6,793 nt of DNA. Origin: an uncultured Oscillospiraceae bacterium. GTDB lineage: Bacteria > Bacillota > Clostridia > Oscillospirales > Ruminococcaceae. A program made the position numbers and the translations under genes. Under the pieces are notes generated by a model that was not told where the DNA came from, did not search any database, and saw only the letters and a list, made by a program, of their open reading frames with translations. The stretch covers positions 1 through 6,793 of the forward strand of contig USBI01000067.1 of assembly GCA_900552945.1 (NCBI GenBank), given 5' to 3'. Every line of letters begins with the position of its first letter. Position 1 is the first letter of the stretch. Below are positions 3,332 to 6,793 of this stretch, piece by piece.

Positions 3332-5626
3332 ATGGCAACAAGAATCGCGCTTGCAGGCAACCCAAACTGCGGCAAAACCACTATGTTCAACAACCTTACG
3401 GGGGCGACCCAATACGTGGGCAACTGGCCGGGGGTCACCGTTGAAAAAAAAGAAGGGCGTTTAAAGCACAACAAAGAGGTCATTATCACAGACCTTCCGG
3501 GGATTTACTCCCTGTCTCCTTATACGATGGAGGAGGTCGTTTCCAGAAATTATCTCATTGACGAGCGGCCGGACGCTATTTTGAATCTCGTGGACGCGTC
3601 CAACATCGAGCGCAACCTTTACCTGACCACCCAGCTGCTCGAACTCGGCATCCCCACCGTAGTCGCGCTGAACATGATGGACGTGGTGCAGAAAAACGGC
3701 GATGTGATCGACCTGAAAAAACTTTCCGCCCTGCTCGGCTGCGAGGTCGTGGAAACAACCGCGTTAAAGGGCCGCGGAACCAAAGATGCTGCGGAAGCGG
3801 CACTGGGGGCATCCAAGCATTCCACCGAACCGGTTCGCATCACCTTTTCGGAAGATGTGGAAAACGCACTTTCGGCGATCATTCAGCTCATCGGTTCCGC
3901 TGTTCCGGAATCCGAAGCACGCTGGTTTGCCATCAAGCTGTTTGAACGGGACGAAAAAATTTCCGAGCTCGTGAGCCTTTCTGCGGATGCAAAAGAACAG
4001 ATCGAACAGATCATCAAAGCCTGTGAAGAGGCTATGGACGATGACAGCGAAAGCATCATCACCAACGAACGGTATCTTTTCATTGATTCAGTGATGAAAC
4101 AATGCGTGAAAAAGCAGAAACGCGCCATGACCCGTTCGGACAAGATCGACCGGATCGTAACCAACCGCTGGCTGGCGCTCCCGATTTTCGCAGTGGTCAT
4201 GATCATCGTTTACTACATATCGGTCACCACCATCGGCACCATGGCAACCGACTGGGCCAACGACGGGGTATTCGGTGACGGCTTCCATCTGGTCGGCATC
4301 GGAGACGGCGAGTACGCGGCAGCGGTAGAAGAGTATGAAGCCGCCGTATCCGCCGCGGAAGAAACCGGCGTAGAGGTAACACTGGAAGAGCCTGACCCAG
4401 CTGACTACGGCATCTGGGTACCCGGTATTCCGGTTCTGGCGGAACAGGGTCTGGAAGCGGCAAACGCGCCCGACTGGCTGAGCGGTCTGGTTCTGGACGG
4501 CGTCATCGGAGGCGTCGGCGCGGTGCTCGGCTTTGTGCCGCAGATCATCGTTCTTTTCCTGCTTCTCTCTTTGCTGGAGGACTGCGGCTACATGGCACGT
4601 GTCGCCTTCATCATGGACCGTATCTTCCGCAAATTCGGACTGTCCGGCAAAAGCTTTATCCCCATGCTCATTGCTTCCGGATGCGGCGTGCCGGGCGTTA
4701 TGGCCAGCAAGACCATTGAAAACGAAAAAGACCGCCGCATGACGGCAATGACGACCACGTTTATCCCGTGCAGTGCCAAACTGCCGGTCATCGCACTCAT
4801 CGGCGGGGCGATCTTCCCGCAGATCTGGTGGATGGCGCCTGCCATGTACTTTGTCGGGGTGGTCGCGGTCATTGTCTCCGGCGTGATCCTCAAGAAAACG
4901 AAGATGTTTTCCGGAGACCCCGCGCCGTTTGTCATGGAACTTCCGCAGTACCATCTGCCGGCCGCAAAAGGCGTGCTCATCCACATGTGGGAACGTGTAA
5001 AAGCGTTTATCATCAAAGCCGGTACGGTCATTTTCCTTGCGTCCGCGCTCATCTGGTTCCTTTCCAGCTTTGGATTTACAGAAAACGGCTTCGGTATGGT
5101 GGAACAGAATGTCAGCCTGTTGGCGGCCATCGGTTCCTTCTTAGCTCCCATCTTTGCCCCGCTTGGCTTTGGCGGATGGGAAGCCGCTGTTGCAACCATC
5201 ACCGGACTCATCGCGAAAGAGAATGTGGTCAGCACCCTCGGAGTACTGCTCGGCGTCGGCGCAGATGTGACCGAAAGCGACCCTGGCTTGCTCGCGCAGG
5301 TCACCGCACTCTTCCCGTACGCGGCTGCCGCCCTTTCTTTCCTCATCTTCAACATGCTCTGCGCCCCATGCTTTGCAGCGATCGGCGCCATCCGGCGTGA
5401 GATGGGAAGCGCAAAATGGACCTGGTTCGCCATCGGCTACCAGACGGTGCTTGCTTATGCCAGCGCGCTGATGATCAACCAGATCGGCGGGCTCATCTTC
5501 GGCGGCGTTTCCTTCAACTTCTGGACGATCATCGCATTTGCCGTGCTGATTCTCATGCTGTTCCTTCTCTTCCGCCCCAATCCGCAGAAAAAGGCACAGC
5601 GTGCCGCCGCAAAAGCCGCCGCATAA
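3332..5626 (+). CDS. feoB: Ferrous iron transporter FeoB
   Basis: A 764-residue GTPase-coupled membrane protein that imports Fe2+. The N-terminal G domain shows all motifs: G1 G9-N-P-N-C-G-K-T16, G2 T36, G3 D54-L-P-G57, G4 N114-M-M-D117 and G5 T143-A-L. A helical, acidic region (about 170-270) links it to the membrane domain. The first membrane segment is about 281-301. The core then shows the family stretches L-L-E-D-C-G-Y-M-A-R (413-422), S-G-C-G-V-P-G (449-455), F-I-P-C-S-A-K (477-483) and C-A-P-C-F-A (677-682). Between the first and second membrane segments is an acidic, probably external segment (about 305-380) rich in E/A/D. The C-terminus ends in a basic/Ala tail. ATG 3332 is chosen because AAGGAGG (3319-3325) sits 6 bases upstream; the open frame back to TTG 3302 runs through the operator. 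Length is typical and no lesion is seen. Confidence 0.97.
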   Translation: MATRIALAGNPNCGKTTMFNNLTGATQYVGNWPGVTVEKKEGRLKHNKEVIITDLPGIYSLSPYTMEEVVSRNYLIDERPDAILNLVDASNIERNLYLTTQLLELGIPTVVALNMMDVVQKNGDVIDLKKLSALLGCEVVETTALKGRGTKDAAEAALGASKHSTEPVRITFSEDVENALSAIIQLIGSAVPESEARWFAIKLFERDEKISELVSLSADAKEQIEQIIKACEEAMDDDSESIITNERYLFIDSVMKQCVKKQKRAMTRSDKIDRIVTNRWLALPIFAVVMIIVYYISVTTIGTMATDWANDGVFGDGFHLVGIGDGEYAAAVEEYEAAVSAAEETGVEVTLEEPDPADYGIWVPGIPVLAEQGLEAANAPDWLSGLVLDGVIGGVGAVLGFVPQIIVLFLLLSLLEDCGYMARVAFIMDRIFRKFGLSGKSFIPMLIASGCGVPGVMASKTIENEKDRRMTAMTTTFIPCSAKLPVIALIGGAIFPQIWWMAPAMYFVGVVAVIVSGVILKKTKMFSGDPAPFVMELPQYHLPAAKGVLIHMWERVKAFIIKAGTVIFLASALIWFLSSFGFTENGFGMVEQNVSLLAAIGSFLAPIFAPLGFGGWEAAVATITGLIAKENVVSTLGVLLGVGADVTESDPGLLAQVTALFPYAAAALSFLIFNMLCAPCFAAIGAIRREMGSAKWTWFAIGYQTVLAYASALMINQIGGLIFGGVSFNFWTIIAFAVLILMLFLLFRPNPQKKAQRAAAKAAA

Positions 5627-5635
5627 CAACGCCTG

Positions 5636-5650
5636 TCCTTTCTGAAAGGA
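5636..5650 (+). promoter_or_regulatory. Small hairpin covering the ribosome binding site of the Cys-rich gene
   Basis: TCCTTT (5636-5641) and AAAGGA (5645-5650) form a perfect 6-bp stem with a 3-base loop. The 3' arm is most of the AAAGGAG ribosome binding site (5645-5651), which lies 8 bases from the ATG at 5660. It may lower translation relative to feoB. This may also be chance, since any purine-rich site pairs with a nearby pyrimidine run. Confidence 0.35.
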
Positions 5651-5659
5651 GATTGTTTT

Positions 5660-5842
5660 ATGGAACACATTCCAACCATTCTCATCTGTCTTGTGCTTGC
5701 CGCGTTGATCGTGCTGGCACTTGTGAAGGTCATCCGCACGGCAAAAAGCGGCGGCTGCGGATGCGGCTGCAAAGGCTGTTCACACGCGGCGGGCGGCTGC
5801 TGTCACGCGGACAAACAAAAACAGGGCATTTCTCATTCCTGA
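5660..5842 (+). CDS. FeoB-associated Cys-rich membrane protein
   Basis: A 60-residue protein with one N-terminal membrane helix (about 5-24), a basic V-K-V-I-R-T-A-K-S stretch on the presumed cytoplasmic side and a short tail dense in Cys and His: C33, C35, C37, C40, C47, C48, with H42 and H49. Small proteins with this layout next to feoB are known as the FeoB-associated Cys-rich family. The tail is a plausible Fe2+ or other metal-binding site that could hand over iron at the transporter's inner face, but its role is not established. It begins 33 bases after the feoB stop and has its own ribosome binding site (AAAGGAG, 5645-5651), so it is the last gene of the feo transcript. The terminator at 5948-5985 follows. 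Confidence 0.9.
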   Translation: MEHIPTILICLVLAALIVLALVKVIRTAKSGGCGCGCKGCSHAAGGCCHADKQKQGISHS

Positions 5843-5852
5843 AAAAGCCCTG
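5817..5852 (-). terminator. Possible minus-strand backup terminator
   Basis: CAGGGC (5822-5827) pairs with GCCCTG (5847-5852) around a 19-base loop that can pair further (TTT with AAA). On the minus strand the stem is followed by five T (5821-5817). It overlaps the end of the Cys-rich gene and could stop ABC-F transcripts that pass the main terminator. Confidence 0.3.
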
Positions 5853-5873
5853 CATCTGAATCGCTCTATTGTC

Positions 5874-5939
5874 ATTTAGCGGTTTCTTTTCTCCCCCAAT
5901 GTTTCTGTAACTCCTGTTTTTCTTGTCATACCGCTAAAT
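5874..5939. repeat. Perfect 10-bp inverted repeat with pyrimidine-rich interior
   Basis: ATTTAGCGGT (5874-5883) and ACCGCTAAAT (5930-5939) are exact reverse complements 46 bases apart. Both arms are preceded by TGTC (5870-5873) or TGTCAT (5924-5929). The interior is rich in T and C on the plus strand and has no open frame of note. It sits between the Cys-rich gene and the shared terminator. Function is unknown: a long-range RNA hairpin, a protein site pair or a relic of a small mobile element are all possible. Confidence 0.5.
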
Positions 5940-5947
5940 TCTATTTT

Positions 5948-5985
5948 GCAAAAGCGCCGGGAACTCTCCTCCCCGGCGCTTTTTG
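5948..5985. terminator. Bidirectional terminator between the feo locus and the ABC-F gene
   Basis: GCGCCGGG (5954-5961) pairs with CCCGGCGC (5972-5979) around a 10-base loop. Four A before and five T after the stem give a T-tract in both directions. It lies about 105 bases after the Cys-rich gene and 45 bases past the ABC-F stop, so it serves the two converging transcripts. Confidence 0.9.
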
Positions 5986-6030
5986 CATGTTCTCCCCCGG
6001 TTGTGAGGTGTTCACAGTTTCACAAAAACA

Positions 6031-6745
6031 TCATCCGAACAAGATCTCTTTTGTTGCCACGGCGGCGCGAAACGCTCGGTCATGCTCAACGAACACCATG
6101 GTCTGCGTTCCGGTTTTCAGCAGTTGTTCAATCTGTTCACGGGAAGGCAGATCAATATAGTTGAGCGGTTCATCCCAGATATACAGGTGAGCCGGTGTGC
6201 AAAGGCTTGCTGTTAAAAGCACCTTTTTCTTCTGCCCCTCACTAAATTCCTCCATTGGTTTTTCAAATTGATCCCGTTCAAAAGAAAGCTTTCGTAAAAT
6301 TGCTTTAAAAAGGGGTTCCTCAAAACCGTGTTTCTGAAGAAACGCACGCAATTCGCCCTTCAGACAAGAAGTATCCTGCGGAAGGTATGACACTGTAATA
6401 CCGCCCGCAAGCCGAATCAAGCCACTATGTGGAACCTGCATTCCCGCCAGCAGTTTAAGAACACTGGATTTCCCGCAGCCATTTGCCCCGGTAAGCGCAA
6501 CCCGTTCCCCGCGCAGAACCTGAAATGACATTCCTTCGAACACCGGCGTTTGGTCGTAACAGACTGCCAGATCGCGGCATTCTGCCACGAGTGAATGAAC
6601 TGGTCGAAGTGCCGGAAGGGTCAGCAAAGCAGTTTCTTCCACCTCGCGCAAAAGCAAGCGGCGCTGCTCTGCCGCCTGCTGCGCACGCGACTGTACTGCT
6701 TTTGCCCGCTTCATCATCTTAGCCGATTTATGCCCAATGTAGCCT
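6031..6745 (-). CDS. ABC-F ATPase, C-terminal half (ribosome-protection type), truncated
   Basis: About 237 genomic residues are present. ABC-F proteins are soluble twin-ATPase factors that act on the ribosome; some displace antibiotics. The fragment starts in the inter-domain linker (G-Y-I-G-H-K-S-A-K-M-M-K-R-A-K), a stretch I associate with the Lsa/Vga/CplR group. It continues with a charged helix and the second nucleotide-binding domain. Counting the linker Gly as residue 1, Walker A is G86-A-N-G-C-G-K-S93, the Q-loop Gln is 123, the signature is F-S-E-G-Q (167-171), Walker B is H-L-Y-I-W-D-E (186-192) and the switch His is 221. The FSEGQ signature and DEPLNYID stretch also fit that group. 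The first domain and the start are lost beyond 6745. An open frame continues to 6774, but those residues (MGSEMCIRD and part of the next) are adapter. Whether it confers resistance or is housekeeping cannot be told from this half. Confidence 0.9.
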
Positions 6746-6793
6746 CTGTCTCTTATACACATCTCCGAGCCCACGAGACCGGAGCCTATCTCG
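6746..6793. other. Nextera transposase adapter, i7 index and start of P7 (non-genomic)
   Basis: Positions 6746-6764 are the Tn5 mosaic end and 6765-6779 the read-2 adapter arm. Positions 6780-6787 are index CGGAGCCT, and 6788-6793 (ATCTCG) are the first bases of P7. It mirrors the left end, so both ends come from reads running through short inserts of one library. Confidence 0.98.

Noticed and set aside
4088..5433. Long minus-strand open frames (298 and 281 codons) inside feoB
   Set aside because: They are antisense shadows of a GC-rich coding gene with all FeoB motifs; the translations have no recognisable domains.
5874..5939. CRISPR repeat or insertion-sequence ends
   Set aside because: There is only one pair of 10-bp arms, no repeated spacers, no transposase and no clear target duplication.

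Overview
The window is a 6.7-kb piece of bacterial DNA (42-6745) flanked at both ends by Illumina Nextera adapter, including the same i7 index. It therefore looks like an assembled contig whose ends were not trimmed, and both natural ends are missing. Gene content and signals point to a low-to-mid GC Gram-positive of the Bacillota, most likely class Clostridia. These signals are strong GGAGG/GAGGTG ribosome binding sites, TTGACA/TATAAT promoters, a lipobox lipoprotein, tandem FeoA proteins with FeoB and the FeoB-associated Cys-rich protein, and an Lsa/Vga-type ABC-F ATPase. The species cannot be read from the sequence.

Left third, minus strand (60 down, then 1252 to 209): a lipoprotein with an HEFGH zinc-protease motif is expressed from its own promoter. 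It is followed by a tRNA-Val(GAC) with its own near-consensus promoter, an encoded CCA and a perfect 11-bp hairpin terminator. Beyond that lie another promoter and ribosome binding site, then the first six codons of a gene cut off by the left adapter. Diverging from the lipoprotein gene, on the plus strand, is a membrane-anchored NodB-type polysaccharide deacetylase with a long Ser/Glu-rich tail.

Middle (2628-5842, plus strand): a complete ferrous-iron uptake locus, feoA-feoA-feoB plus the small Cys-rich FeoB-associated protein. It has a near-consensus promoter (TTGACA, 17 bp, TATACT) with two 16-bp dyads of half-site GTTAGC just downstream. A third copy of the dyad lies far inside the locus, immediately before feoB. 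It follows a 131-nt feoA2-feoB gap holding one stem-loop and one intrinsic terminator, and a third pairing would be mutually exclusive with both. The layout suggests that feoB is controlled separately from the feoA genes, by attenuation and/or a metal-responsive repressor. This is the most interesting point in the window.

Right end: a strong bidirectional terminator separates the feo locus from a converging minus-strand ABC-F ATPase of the ribosome-protection type. Only its C-terminal half is present. An apparent start for this gene (MGSEMCIRDR) is translated adapter and must not be annotated as protein.
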